DNA of 64,000 nucleotides, from the NCBI RefSeq assembly GCF_001468465.1, contig NZ_LNSA01000014.1, positions 43,376 through 107,375 of the forward strand. The letters run 5' to 3'. Positions 26,937-35,740 of this stretch are shown here, piece after piece (position 1 is the first letter of the stretch; every line of letters starts with the position of its first letter). Position numbers and translations under genes: made by a program. Source of the DNA: Sphingopyxis sp. H115 (GTDB lineage Bacteria; Pseudomonadota; Alphaproteobacteria; Sphingomonadales; Sphingomonadaceae). A model generated the notes under the pieces. The model saw only the letters and a program-made list of their open reading frames with translations. It was not told where the DNA came from and ran no database searches.

Positions 26937-26952
26937 TGGCACGAGCTTTGCA
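26937..26952 (+). promoter_or_regulatory. Sigma-54 promoter of the fliE operon
   Basis: TGGCAC-GAGCT-TTGCA matches the sigma-54 -24/-12 consensus exactly, with the GG and GC dinucleotides ten bases apart. Transcription would begin near 26964, about 40 bp before fliE. An AT-rich stretch at 26908-26937 lies just upstream. Sigma-54 promoters need an activator ATPase (FlbD/FleQ class in flagellar systems), which is not in the window. Confidence 0.88.
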
Positions 26953-27004
26953 TTCTTCTTTGTGCGTGCGGCAGGCCGCCGCGCAACAGGACGGATGAGA
27001 AGCA

Positions 27005-27358
27005 ATGAGCACGATTGACCCGAGCCGGCTGCTGCAGATGCGCAGCTCGATCCTCAATCAGAATCAGGCGTTGCAGCGCGCTGCGGGCCGCGGCGGGATC
27101 GGCGCGGCCGAAGGCGGCGTCGAAGGAACCGGGGGCACACCCGATTTCGGCGCCGCGATCAACAACGCCCTACAACAGGTCAACGCCCAGCAGGCGAAGG
27201 CGAGCCAGATCAGCGAAGCCTATGAACGCGGCGACACCCACGACATCGTCAGCGTGATGATCGAACGGCAGAAAGCCTCGCTCGGTTTCGAAACCACGCT
27301 GCAAGTCCGCAACAAGCTGCTGTCCGCATATCGCGACATCATGAACATGCCGGTGTAA
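27005..27358 (+). CDS. fliE: Flagellar hook-basal body protein FliE
   Basis: 117-aa rod/MS-ring junction protein. The conserved C-terminal part is clear (ISEAYERGDTHDIVSVMIERQKASLGFETTLQVRNKLLSAYRDIMNMPV). The N-terminal third is glycine-rich and variable, as usual. It is the first gene of the long flagellar operon, ~40 bp after the predicted sigma-54 start. fliF follows 3 bp after its stop. Confidence 0.93.
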   Translation: MSTIDPSRLLQMRSSILNQNQALQRAAGRGGIGAAEGGVEGTGGTPDFGAAINNALQQVNAQQAKASQISEAYERGDTHDIVSVMIERQKASLGFETTLQVRNKLLSAYRDIMNMPV

Positions 27359-27361
27359 CCC

Positions 27362-29029
27362 ATGGCCGAAGCACAAATCCTGACCCCCGTCCCCAATTCT
27401 CTGGATAACGCGTCCGCGAACCGCCTTCCCGCTCCCCTCCTCGGCGGTCGCTTCGCACCCGTGAGCCAGTTTATCCGGCAGCCTGCGGTGCAGCGCGCAT
27501 TGCCCGCGATCGCGATGACCTCGGCGATCGGCATCGCCGCGCTTGCCTGGTTCACGATGCAGGCGGCCCCGCAGGCCCAGCTGTTCGCCGGGCTCGACGA
27601 CGCCGACAAGGCGGCGGTTGCCGAGGCGCTACAGTCGCAGGGCATCGCGCACAGCATCGACGCGTCGACCGGCGCACTCACCGTCGATGCCGATAAATTG
27701 CACCAGGCGCGCATCGCGCTCGCCGGACAGGGGCTGCCCAAGGCGGCGCCGAGCGGCGACAGCCTGATTGCGTCGCTTCCCATGGGGTCGAGCCGCGCGA
27801 TCGAGGGCGAAGCGCTGCGTTCGGCGCGCGAGGCCGACCTGTCGCGCACCATCGAGACGATCGATGCGGTGAGGAGCGCGCGCGTCCATGTCGCGGCCGC
27901 CGAACCGAGCCTGTTCGTCCGCGAAGATAAGCCCGCCACCGCGTCGGTGATGCTCACCCTCCAGAACGGCCGCTCGCTGTCCGACGGACAGGTGCAGGCG
28001 ATCCGCTTCCTCGTCGCCTCGTCGGTCCCCGGCATGAACGCCGATCAGGTGTCGGTGATCGACCAGCGCGGCGCGCTGCTCTCCGACACCGCAAGCGGCA
28101 GCGACATGAAGGCGTTCCAATTGCAATTGCAAGTCGAGGACCGGTTCCGCCGCGCGCTCGATACCTTGCTCGGCCCGATGCTCGGCGCCGGCAATTACAC
28201 GGTCGAGGTCCATGCCGACGTCGACATGTCCGAGAGCCAGGCGACGCGCGAGAGCTTCCCCGAGAACGATCGCGCGCTGACCAGCGAACAAATCACCCGT
28301 TCGACCAGCGGCACGAGCGCCCCCGCCGTCGGCATCCCCGGCGCGCTGTCGAACCAGCCGCCGCAGGCGACAACGGTCACCGCCGAAGGCCCGCAGCCGG
28401 CGACGCCCGGCGCGGCCCCGGCGCCCGGCGTCGAGAGCAACGAAAATGCCGCCCGCGCCTATGAAGTCGGCCGCGAGATTTCGGTGACGCATTCGCCGCA
28501 GGGCAAGCTGCGCCGTGTCTCGGTCGCGGTCGCGCTCAACCAGGGCAAGAAGGCGCTGACGCAGGCCGACCTTACCAAGATCGACAATCTGGTGAAGGGC
28601 GCGATCGGTTACGACGCGACTCGCGGCGACCTCGTCGCGATCAACCAGCGCCCCTTTGCGCCGGTCGAGGACATCGCTCCCGCCTTTTACGACCAGGGCT
28701 GGTTCCTGCCGCTCGTCAAGCAGGTCGGCGCGATCCTCGCCGCGCTGCTCGCCTTCCTCTTCATCGGCCGCCCTATGATCCGCGCGGCGAAAGAACGTGC
28801 CGCAAAGCGCGCCGAACAAAATCAGGAGCTCGAAGCATCGCTCCTCGCCGCGACCGACCGCCCCGCGCTCGGCAATGGTCAAGGTAGCCGCGAAATCACG
28901 CTCGAAATGATCGAACAGGCGCCGAGCTATGAAGCACGCGCCAACCTCGTCCGCGCCTTCGTCCGCCAGGATTCGGCTCGCGCCGCGCTCGTCGTCCGCC
29001 ATCTGATGCAGGAGGGGGCCCGTGCCTGA
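27362..29029 (+). CDS. fliF: Flagellar MS-ring protein FliF
   Basis: 555-aa inner-membrane protein that builds the MS ring. It has a first membrane helix near residues 45-62 (ALPAIAMTSAIGIAALAWF) and ring-building motifs including AQLFAGLDDADKAAVAEALQ and ARVHVAAAEPSLFVRE. A proline/alanine-rich linker follows, then a second membrane helix near 455-475 (VKQVGAILAALLAFLFIG). The cytoplasmic tail ends EARANLVRAFVRQDSARAALVVRHLM, the FliG-binding region. fliG starts at GTG 29022, inside its last codons. Confidence 0.95.
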   Translation: MAEAQILTPVPNSLDNASANRLPAPLLGGRFAPVSQFIRQPAVQRALPAIAMTSAIGIAALAWFTMQAAPQAQLFAGLDDADKAAVAEALQSQGIAHSIDASTGALTVDADKLHQARIALAGQGLPKAAPSGDSLIASLPMGSSRAIEGEALRSAREADLSRTIETIDAVRSARVHVAAAEPSLFVREDKPATASVMLTLQNGRSLSDGQVQAIRFLVASSVPGMNADQVSVIDQRGALLSDTASGSDMKAFQLQLQVEDRFRRALDTLLGPMLGAGNYTVEVHADVDMSESQATRESFPENDRALTSEQITRSTSGTSAPAVGIPGALSNQPPQATTVTAEGPQPATPGAAPAPGVESNENAARAYEVGREISVTHSPQGKLRRVSVAVALNQGKKALTQADLTKIDNLVKGAIGYDATRGDLVAINQRPFAPVEDIAPAFYDQGWFLPLVKQVGAILAALLAFLFIGRPMIRAAKERAAKRAEQNQELEASLLAATDRPALGNGQGSREITLEMIEQAPSYEARANLVRAFVRQDSARAALVVRHLMQEGARA

Positions 29030-30053
29030 CGTCGCCGAACTCGACAATGTACCCACGACGCCGACGATCGACGGATCCGCCGCCGCTGCCATCCTGCTGA
29101 TGCTGCTCGACGAAAGCGAGGCCGCGACGATCCTGAAACAGCTGGCGCCGGAAGAGGTCCGCCAACTCGCGAAGGCGATGTTCGATACCGCTAACGCCAG
29201 CGAACAGCAGATCGGGCAGGCGCTCGACCGCTTCGTGACGCGCAGCCGCGACGTCAGCGCGCTAGCGATCGGCGCCGACACGCGCATCCGCACCGTGATG
29301 ACCGAAGCTGTCGGCAACGTCCGCGCCGACAATATCCTGGCGGCCGTCGCGCCGCAGCGGAGCGCCGCGTCGCTCGAAATCCTGCGCTGGATGGACGTCG
29401 ACGCGATCAGCGGCCTGCTCGCCAGCGAGCATCCGCAGGTTGGCGCGCTGATCCTCTCGGTGCTCGTACCCGACATCGCCGCCCGCGCGATCGAGACGCT
29501 CGACGAAGTGTTGCAGGCCGACCTCGTCCTCCGCGCCGCGATGCTCACTTCGGTCCCCGCCGCGGCGATCGAGGATCTCGAATCGGTGCTCGCAAGCGCG
29601 AACGTCGACGGCCAGCGCGTCGCCAAGCAGGCGATCGGCGGGCCGAGCGACGTCGCCAAGATCATGAAGAAGATGCCGAAACAGCTTTCGGAACGCACGA
29701 TCCGCGCGCTCAAGAAGCACGACCGCATCCTCGCGCAGACGATCGAGGAGGAGATGTTCATCTTCGAAAATCTGCGCGACCTCGACAAGAAGAGCCTCGG
29801 CAGTGTGCTACGCTCGGTCGATGCGGCGCAGCTCGCGATCGCGCTGAAGGGCACCGACGAGGATATGGTCGATCTGTGCCTCGCCACCATGTCGAAGCGC
29901 GCATCGGAAACGATCCGCGATGAAATGGCCGAAATGACGATGGTCAAGCGCGCCGACGTCGACGAAGCGCAAAAGGGCATCATGCTGATCGTCCGCCAGA
30001 TGGCGGCGGCCGGCGAAATCATGATCGCCGGGGGCGGCGACGATTATGTCTGA
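29022..30053 (+). CDS. fliG: Flagellar motor switch protein FliG
   Basis: 343-aa rotor protein that links the MS ring to FliM and takes the torque from the stators. The N-terminal FliF-binding domain has AILLMLLDESEAATILKQLAPEEV. The middle domain has the EHPQ motif (ASEHPQVGALILSVL), and the C-terminal domain has charged residues in IEEEMFIFENLRDLDKKSL, DAAQLAIALKGTDEDM and KRASETIRDEMAEM. The GTG start overlaps the end of fliF by 8 bp. It overlaps fliH by 8 bp. Confidence 0.96.
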   Translation: MPDVAELDNVPTTPTIDGSAAAAILLMLLDESEAATILKQLAPEEVRQLAKAMFDTANASEQQIGQALDRFVTRSRDVSALAIGADTRIRTVMTEAVGNVRADNILAAVAPQRSAASLEILRWMDVDAISGLLASEHPQVGALILSVLVPDIAARAIETLDEVLQADLVLRAAMLTSVPAAAIEDLESVLASANVDGQRVAKQAIGGPSDVAKIMKKMPKQLSERTIRALKKHDRILAQTIEEEMFIFENLRDLDKKSLGSVLRSVDAAQLAIALKGTDEDMVDLCLATMSKRASETIRDEMAEMTMVKRADVDEAQKGIMLIVRQMAAAGEIMIAGGGDDYV

Positions 30054-30645
30054 TCGCAGCGCCGAAACCGGCTTCGCCCCCGTCACGCTCGGCGAGGCGA
30101 TGGCTCGCAAAAGCGGCTTTCGTCCGCTGTCCTTTGCGCCCTCGCGCTTTGCCGACCAGGCGGAGCAGGAAAGCGCGGCCGAGGTCGACGTCGACGATCC
30201 CTTTGCGCGGGGCCTTGCAGAAGGCCAGCGTATCGCCGAAGCCGCGTTCGTCGCCGAACGTCACCAACTGCTTGCGCTGCTCGCCGGCGCCGAAGCGCTG
30301 CAGGACGAGCCGAGCGAGGAGCTGGCGCAGCTGATCGCCGAAACCGTCGAACGGCTGGTGCGCCAGATCGTCGCTGCCGCCCCGATCGATGCCGATTGGC
30401 TCAAGGCGCAGGCCGAAACCGCCGCCGCGATGGTCGCCGACGCCGACAAGGCACGCACCTTGTGGGTCCACCCCGACGATGCCGCCCTGCTCGCCGATTG
30501 CCCGCTGACGCTGGGCATCGAAAGCGACCCGGCGATGGTGCGCGGGACGATCCGCCTCGAAACATCGACTGGCTGGATCGAGCATGGCCGCGCCGTCTAT
30601 CTTGACGAATTGCGCGCGGCGCTCGGCACGGGAGAGGCCGCATGA
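30046..30645 (+). CDS. fliH: Flagellar export regulator FliH
   Basis: 199-aa peripheral protein that regulates the FliI ATPase. Primary similarity is moderate. Support comes from position (between fliG and fliI), length, the central helical region DEPSEELAQLIAETVERLVRQIV, and the C-terminal FliH/V-ATPase-E-like segment LWVHPDDAALLADCPLTLGIESDPAMVRGTIRLETSTGWIEHG. Start and stop overlap both neighbours (ATGA with fliI), indicating coupled translation. Confidence 0.85.
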   Translation: MSDRSAETGFAPVTLGEAMARKSGFRPLSFAPSRFADQAEQESAAEVDVDDPFARGLAEGQRIAEAAFVAERHQLLALLAGAEALQDEPSEELAQLIAETVERLVRQIVAAAPIDADWLKAQAETAAAMVADADKARTLWVHPDDAALLADCPLTLGIESDPAMVRGTIRLETSTGWIEHGRAVYLDELRAALGTGEAA

Positions 30646-31973
30646 CCCGCCGCCTCGCCCTGTCCGCACAACAGCTTCTCGAGGCCGTCGACCTGACAAA
30701 CGCCAGCCCGCGCCGGATCGGTACGCTCGTCGCGCACGAGGGCATCATGCTAGAAGTATCGGGTTTCCCGCAGCCGCTGGGCAGCAATGTCCGCATCAAG
30801 TCGGCCGACAACGACTATGTCTATGGCGAAGTCGTCGGTTTTCGCGGCCACCGCAGCCTTGTCCTGCCGTTCGACACCAACAAGCCGCTGGTCACCGGCG
30901 CGCCCGTCGAACCGCATGGCGCGAGCTCGATGGTCGCCGTCGGCAAGACGCTGCTAGGCCGCATCATGGACGCACAGGGCAATCCGCTCGACGGCCGCCC
31001 GGCGATCAAGTCGCAGTTCCAGTGGCCGCTCGCCGGCCGCAAGGTCAATCCACTGCGCCGCGGCCGCGTGACCAAGCCGCTCAACATGGGCGTGCGCGCG
31101 ATCAACGGCCTGCTCACCGTCGGCGAGGGCCAGCGCGTCGCGATCATCGCAGGGTCGGGCGTCGGCAAGTCGGTACTGATGGGCCAGATGATCGCGGGCA
31201 CCGAATGCGACGTGATCGTCGTCGGGCTGATCGGCGAACGCAGCCGCGAGGTCAGCGACTTCGTCGAAACCAAGCTGCCCCCCGAAGTCCGCAAAAAGTC
31301 GGTCGTCGTCGCGGTCCCCGCCGACCATCCGCCTTTGCTCCGCCTGCGCGCCGCAATGCGCGCGACCGCGATCGCCGAAGCCTTCCGCGCCGAAGGCAAG
31401 AAGGTGCTGCTGCTGATCGACAGCCTGACCCGCGTCGCGCATGCGCAGCGCGAGATCGGGCTGACGCTGGGCGAGCCGCCCACGATGAAGGGTTATCCGC
31501 CGTCGGTCTTCGCGCTCATTCCCTCGCTGTGCGAACGCGCGGGCATCGACCGCGAAACCGGAGGCTCGATCACCGCGCTCTACACCGTCCTCGCCGATGG
31601 CGGCGACATCGACGATCCGGTCGTCGATAGCGCCCGCGCGATCGTCGACGGGCATATCATCCTGTCGCGCCAGCTTGCCGAACAGGGCGTCTATCCCGCG
31701 ATCGACGTCGCGCGTTCGCTTTCGCGCACGATGGCCGATTCGGTCGATCCCGACCATGCCGCCGCCGCAACGCGTTTTCGCCAGCTGTGGTCCGCCTATG
31801 AAGAGAATCGCGATCTGATGCTGATGGGCGCCTATGTCGCCGGCAACGATCCGGTGCTCGACGAAGCGATCGCCCGCCACGCCGACCAGCTCGCCTTCGT
31901 GACCCAGCCCGCCAAAGCGCGGGTCGATTTCGACATTTCCCGCCAGACCCTGATTGAAGGATATTCCGCATGA
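30642..31973 (+). CDS. fliI: Flagellum-specific ATPase FliI
   Basis: 443-aa F1-beta-like ATPase of the flagellar export gate. Walker A is GSGVGKS at 171-177 and Walker B is VLLLIDSLTR. The family signatures GLIGERSREVSDFVE and PPSVFALIPSLCERAG are clear. It hydrolyses ATP on the cytoplasmic side to help deliver export substrates, with FliH and FliJ encoded on either side. It has ATGA overlaps at both ends. Confidence 0.97.
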   Translation: MTRRLALSAQQLLEAVDLTNASPRRIGTLVAHEGIMLEVSGFPQPLGSNVRIKSADNDYVYGEVVGFRGHRSLVLPFDTNKPLVTGAPVEPHGASSMVAVGKTLLGRIMDAQGNPLDGRPAIKSQFQWPLAGRKVNPLRRGRVTKPLNMGVRAINGLLTVGEGQRVAIIAGSGVGKSVLMGQMIAGTECDVIVVGLIGERSREVSDFVETKLPPEVRKKSVVVAVPADHPPLLRLRAAMRATAIAEAFRAEGKKVLLLIDSLTRVAHAQREIGLTLGEPPTMKGYPPSVFALIPSLCERAGIDRETGGSITALYTVLADGGDIDDPVVDSARAIVDGHIILSRQLAEQGVYPAIDVARSLSRTMADSVDPDHAAAATRFRQLWSAYEENRDLMLMGAYVAGNDPVLDEAIARHADQLAFVTQPAKARVDFDISRQTLIEGYSA

Positions 31974-32416
31974 CCGCCCGTACCGCACGCCGCAAACGTA
32001 TCATCCGCGTGCGCACCGTCGAACATCAGATGGCCGAGGCCAATCTGGCGCGCGCCACCGGCGAGCTGGCAAACCTCGTCGAGCTCGCAAAGCGGCTCGA
32101 AACGCTGCGCGTCGATCTGGCGGTGGCCAAGGGCGCTGTTGCCGGCGGTGCGCTCAACACGATCGGCGAACTCGCGATGCGGCTCGACATGGCGAAGGAA
32201 AATCTGACCGCCCCGTTGGCAGGCGCAAGCGCCCGCCGCGACCATATGGGCGCGCTCGCGCAAAGCGCGATGGCCAAGGAAGAATCGGCGGTTCGACTGT
32301 ACGAGCGCAGCCGCAAGTCGGCCGAAGCCGAGCAGGAACGCCGCAGCGACGCCAATCGCCCGCATCGCGCGCGCGCAGGCATGCGCCTCCGCCTGATCGA
32401 AGGCGGCGCGGCATGA
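31970..32416 (+). CDS. fliJ: Flagellar export protein FliJ
   Basis: 148-aa, almost entirely helical and coiled-coil protein rich in Ala, Arg and Glu (MAEANLARATGELANLVELAKRLETLRVDL; SARRDHMGALAQSAMAKEES). Sequence is weakly conserved in this family, so the call rests on coiled-coil character, length and its place after fliI. It is the stalk-like partner of the FliI ring. It has ATGA overlaps with fliI and fliK. Confidence 0.82.
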   Translation: MTARTARRKRIIRVRTVEHQMAEANLARATGELANLVELAKRLETLRVDLAVAKGAVAGGALNTIGELAMRLDMAKENLTAPLAGASARRDHMGALAQSAMAKEESAVRLYERSRKSAEAEQERRSDANRPHRARAGMRLRLIEGGAA

Positions 32417-33585
32417 TGAGCGCATCGCCCCCTCCGACGGCGCAGCCGACAATGCCGGCCGGTTTCGCCGCCTTCCTCGCCAATATCGGGTACCTTTCCG
32501 AAAGCGGCAGCGATGGCGGTTTCGATCGGCTTCTCGCGGCCGCACCGGCCCAGGCTGCCGCGATGCCGGTTACGCAGGCCCCCGTACCGCAGGCTGTCGT
32601 ACCGCAGGCTGCCGTACCGCAAGCTGAAGGCCCGCCCGCCGAAACCGATACCGCGGCGGAGGTTCCGGCCGACAAAACCGTTCCTGTCGAAACCGACGCC
32701 ACAGCGCAGGCTGAAAAGCTGCTTATCGCATTGAACGGCGGCGCTCAGTTGGCAACGCCGGCGCCCGGGAAACCGGCCGCGACCGCACCCGAAACAGACG
32801 CGCAGTCGAAACCCAGGACGGCCGATGGGGCGGAGGCACCAGCGGGCACCGCGGCGAGCTGGGCGGCGGTCGTAGCGGCCACCGTCCCTGTGAACGCCAA
32901 GGCCGAAACGCCCGTCGATGCGCCCGCAACGCCGGCCGATGGCCGCGGAAATTTGGCCGATGTCCCACCGGCCGCGGTCCTCGCCGCAAAACCGCGCGAC
33001 GCCGCATCGACGCTACCGCTGGCGGCGGCAATGACGACCGAAGCCCCCATTGCCAAGCCCGCCGACGCGGCGCCGTCGATGACGGTCCTCTTTGCGCAGC
33101 CGGCGACGCAGGGCGCGGCCACTTTGTCCGAGGTCTCCGCGCCTGCGCAAGTTGCCGAACGCGCGCTCGACATGGACAGCGACGGCGCATGGATCGACCA
33201 GCTCGCGCGCGACATCGCGGCGACAAAATCGGACAGCGGAGATATCAGCTTTCGCCTGATGCCGCGCCACCTCGGCCGTCTCGACGTTGCCATGCAGATG
33301 GGTGACGACGGCGTCGCGCTGAAGATGGATACGCATCATGAGGCAACCGCGACGATCGTGAACGCGGCGCAGGGCCGACTTGTCGAAGAACTCCGCCAAC
33401 AGGGCGTCCGGGTCGCCGGCGCCGAAGTCACCTGCACGCCGGGAGAAACCGGCCGCCAGTCGCATAACCAGGGCCAGGGCCGGACCGCCGCGCCAGATGC
33501 CGCCCACCTCATCGAAACCGCCACCGAACGCGCCGAGCCGCGTGACGAAGGGCGCGCCGCCGAACGCCGCGGCCGCTTTGCCTGA
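32413..33585 (+). CDS. fliK: Flagellar hook-length control protein FliK
   Basis: 390-aa secreted ruler protein. A long Ala/Pro/Thr-rich N-terminal and middle part is followed by the conserved C-terminal flg-hook domain, visible as DISFRLMPRHLGRLDVAMQM and QGRLVEELRQQGVRVAGAEVTC. It measures hook length and switches export specificity through FlhB. A 15-bp tandem repeat lies in the N-terminal part (32584-32628). ATG 32413 overlaps the fliJ stop; a second ATG follows directly. Confidence 0.88.
   Translation: MMSASPPPTAQPTMPAGFAAFLANIGYLSESGSDGGFDRLLAAAPAQAAAMPVTQAPVPQAVVPQAAVPQAEGPPAETDTAAEVPADKTVPVETDATAQAEKLLIALNGGAQLATPAPGKPAATAPETDAQSKPRTADGAEAPAGTAASWAAVVAATVPVNAKAETPVDAPATPADGRGNLADVPPAAVLAAKPRDAASTLPLAAAMTTEAPIAKPADAAPSMTVLFAQPATQGAATLSEVSAPAQVAERALDMDSDGAWIDQLARDIAATKSDSGDISFRLMPRHLGRLDVAMQMGDDGVALKMDTHHEATATIVNAAQGRLVEELRQQGVRVAGAEVTCTPGETGRQSHNQGQGRTAAPDAAHLIETATERAEPRDEGRAAERRGRFA
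32584..32628 (+). repeat. Three 15-bp tandem repeats inside fliK
   Basis: GTACCGCAGGCTGTC, GTACCGCAGGCTGCC and GTACCGCAAGCTGAA follow each other and encode VPQAV-VPQAA-VPQAE. The repeats keep the frame and lie in the variable ruler part of FliK, where copy-number change would alter protein length. Confidence 0.85.
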
Positions 33586-33602
33586 TCAGAAAGGGTCCCA
33601 TC

Positions 33603-34208
33603 ATGGCCAAGGACAATGTCGAAGACGCGCCCAAGAAAAAGGGCAAGTTCAAGAAGCTGCTGCTGATCGGCGTCGCCGCGATCGCGCTGATCGGGGCGGG
33701 CGCGGGCGCCGGCATCTATTTCGGTGCGCTGTCGGCGCACGAGGCCAAGCCCGAGGATAAATATCCGAAGCTCGTCCTGCGCAGCGAGGACAGCGGCGAA
33801 CCCGCCGCCGAAGGCGAGGACAAGGAAGCGCCGCCGAAGGTCGGCACCGTGTCGGTCCCCAATGACCGGTTCAAGGTCGATCCGCGCAAATACGAGATCA
33901 CCTATTATCCGATCACCGACAGTTTCACGACCAACCTCGCCGACGGATCGGGCTTCCTGCAGGTGGGTATCAGCCTTTCCACCTTCTATGACGGCAAGGT
34001 TATCAATAATATCAAACGGCAGGCGGTGCCCATTCGTTCGGTCGTCCTTATGGTGCTCGCCGAACAAGATCCGGCGTTGCTCTCCACATCACAGGGGAAA
34101 CAGCGGCTTCAACGTCAGTTGACCGCCGCGATCAATGATGTGCTGCGCGACAAAGAAGGATTCGGGGGTGTCGACAATGTTTATTTTACGAGCCTGGTGA
34201 TTCAGTGA
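33603..34208 (+). CDS. fliL: Flagellar basal body-associated protein FliL
   Basis: 201-aa single-pass inner-membrane protein. A lysine-rich N-terminus (APKKKGKFKK) precedes a membrane helix at about 19-39 (LLLIGVAAIALIGAGAGAGIYF). The periplasmic FliL domain has DSFTTNLADGSGFLQVGISLS and LRDKEGFGGVDNVYFTSLVIQ at the end. It associates with the stator and supports torque. Its stop overlaps the GTG start of fliM (GTGA). Confidence 0.92.
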   Translation: MAKDNVEDAPKKKGKFKKLLLIGVAAIALIGAGAGAGIYFGALSAHEAKPEDKYPKLVLRSEDSGEPAAEGEDKEAPPKVGTVSVPNDRFKVDPRKYEITYYPITDSFTTNLADGSGFLQVGISLSTFYDGKVINNIKRQAVPIRSVVLMVLAEQDPALLSTSQGKQRLQRQLTAAINDVLRDKEGFGGVDNVYFTSLVIQ

Positions 34209-35131
34209 CTGCCAGTGCCACATCCGTCAAAGCCGCGAAGGCTTCGGCCACCCCGAAGGGGGAGACGAACGCGTCGCTGCTGCTGCGCAAGGCCGAAGGC
34301 AGCTACGCCTTCCCCGCGCTCGACAGTGTCGCCAATCAGTTTGGCCGCAGCCTGCGCGACCTCTTACGCGCGCTCGGCGCGCCGGCCATCCAGGTCGAGC
34401 GCGCGAGCGCCGATCAGATGAGCTTTGCCGAATGGAGCGCCGCGGCCGCGCCCGCAATCTTCTGGCGCTATCATGCCCCGCCGCTGAAAGGTCCCGTTCT
34501 GGTCGCAGCGGCGCGATCGCTCATTCTCCAGCTTGTCGACATTTTCTATGGCGGCAAGGGACAACCTGCCGCCGAACGCGAAGATCTGACCGACGCCGAA
34601 GAGCGTTTCGCGGCGCGCCTTGGCCGCGACATGGGGTTGCAACTCGCGACCGCATGGGGCGAGAAGCTGGCGGTCGAGCCCGAACTCGACTGTGTGACGA
34701 CCGACCCCGCGAAGCTCGCGGCGGTCCGCGCCGACGACGAGATGTTCGTCCAGCATTTCACCCTGCGCGGCGCCCCCTTCGAAGGTCGCACGATCACGTG
34801 CGCCTACCCGCTTGCCGCGCTCCGCGGAATCGCCGGGGCCGACGTCATCGAAACACAGGCCGCAAACGATGCCGACCCCCAGTGGTCGAACGCGCTCAAC
34901 AAGGCGCTGCGCGACGTCCGGCTGCCCGTCCGCTCGGTCCTCGCGCGCCCCGAAATCAGCCTCGTCAAGCTGCTGGCGCTGGAAGTCGGCGACATCATCC
35001 CGCTCGCGATGCCGCGCCACGTGCCCGTCACCGTCGCCGGCCGCAGTTTCGCGGTCGGCAGCATCGGCGAAGCCAATGGCAATGCCGCCATCATGATCGA
35101 AGAAATCGAAAAAGGACCGAACCATGACTGA
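34205..35131 (+). CDS. fliM: Flagellar motor switch protein FliM, lacking the CheY-binding N-terminus
   Basis: 308-aa C-ring protein. The middle domain has the YGGKG form of the GGxG motif (IFYGGKGQPAA). The C-terminal SpoA-like domain includes LEVGDIIPLAMPRHVPVTVAG and IGEANGNAAIMI. The N-terminus (MTASATSVKAAKASATPKGE) has no EIDALL-type peptide, the segment by which phospho-CheY normally docks on FliM. The GTG start is fixed by the GTGA overlap with fliL, and no upstream extension is possible without entering fliL. The switch may respond to CheY differently, or not at all. Confidence 0.88.
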   Translation: MTASATSVKAAKASATPKGETNASLLLRKAEGSYAFPALDSVANQFGRSLRDLLRALGAPAIQVERASADQMSFAEWSAAAAPAIFWRYHAPPLKGPVLVAAARSLILQLVDIFYGGKGQPAAEREDLTDAEERFAARLGRDMGLQLATAWGEKLAVEPELDCVTTDPAKLAAVRADDEMFVQHFTLRGAPFEGRTITCAYPLAALRGIAGADVIETQAANDADPQWSNALNKALRDVRLPVRSVLARPEISLVKLLALEVGDIIPLAMPRHVPVTVAGRSFAVGSIGEANGNAAIMIEEIEKGPNHD

Positions 35132-35462
35132 CCTCAGCGACGCCACCGCAGCGCCCCGTGTCGACCGCCGCGACAACAAGACGATCGCCGCGGCGCCGAA
35201 CTTCGACCTGCTCGCCGGCGTCTCGCTGCGCGTATCGGTCGAGGTCGGATCGACCTCGATGACGCTCGCCGAACTGCTCGCGCTCGGCGAAGGCAGCGTG
35301 ATCGAACTCGATCGCGCCGCGACCGACCTGCTCGACATCTATGCCAATGGCACGCTGATCGCCAAGGGCGAGATCGTCAGCGTCGATGGCCGCTATGGCA
35401 TCCAGGTCGCCGAAATCGTCGCGCCGGCGCGCGGCCTCGAAGGTTTCGAGCGGAGGGCCTGA
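35124..35462 (+). CDS. fliN: Flagellar motor switch protein FliN
   Basis: 112-aa C-ring protein with the SpoA fold. The core VSLRVSVEVGSTSMTLAELLALGEGSVIELDRAATDLLDIYANGTLIAKGEIVSVDGRYGIQVAEIV is diagnostic in its spacing of VxVEVG, LLxLGxGSVIEL and VNGxxIAxGEIV-like blocks. It starts inside the end of fliM (8-bp overlap), and its stop overlaps the fliO start (TGATG). Confidence 0.94.
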   Translation: MTDLSDATAAPRVDRRDNKTIAAAPNFDLLAGVSLRVSVEVGSTSMTLAELLALGEGSVIELDRAATDLLDIYANGTLIAKGEIVSVDGRYGIQVAEIVAPARGLEGFERRA

Positions 35463-35740
35463 TGTTCGAATATATCCTGCGCCTGCTCATCCTGTTGCCG
35501 ATCATCGGCGGCATGGCATGGGGCAGCCTGTGGCTGTGGAAGCGCGTCCAGATGGGCGTTCCGCTTGTCGGCGGCGGCGCCCGGACGCGTGCCGTCGAAA
35601 TGGTCGACGTTCTGCCGCTCGGTCCGGGATCGAAGCTCGCGGTGGTCGAATTTGCCGGGCGGCGCATCCTCGTTGCGGTGTCACGGAACGGCATCACGCG
35701 CCTCGCCGACGACAGCCAGGGGGATTTCCATGCGGACTGA
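35462..35740 (+). CDS. fliO: Flagellar biosynthesis protein FliO
   Basis: 92-aa small membrane protein. One membrane helix lies at about 5-24 (ILRLLILLPIIGGMAWGSLW), followed by a short cytoplasmic domain with VEMVDVLPLGPGSKLAVVEFAGRRILVAVSRNGI, the FliO pattern. It helps FliP assembly in the export gate. The identification is supported by its place between fliN and fliP. It overlaps fliP by 11 bp. Confidence 0.87.
   Translation: MFEYILRLLILLPIIGGMAWGSLWLWKRVQMGVPLVGGGARTRAVEMVDVLPLGPGSKLAVVEFAGRRILVAVSRNGITRLADDSQGDFHAD

Noticed and set aside
27629..30022. Long minus-strand open frame opposite fliF and fliG
   Set aside because: Antisense shadow of two well-supported flagellar genes.
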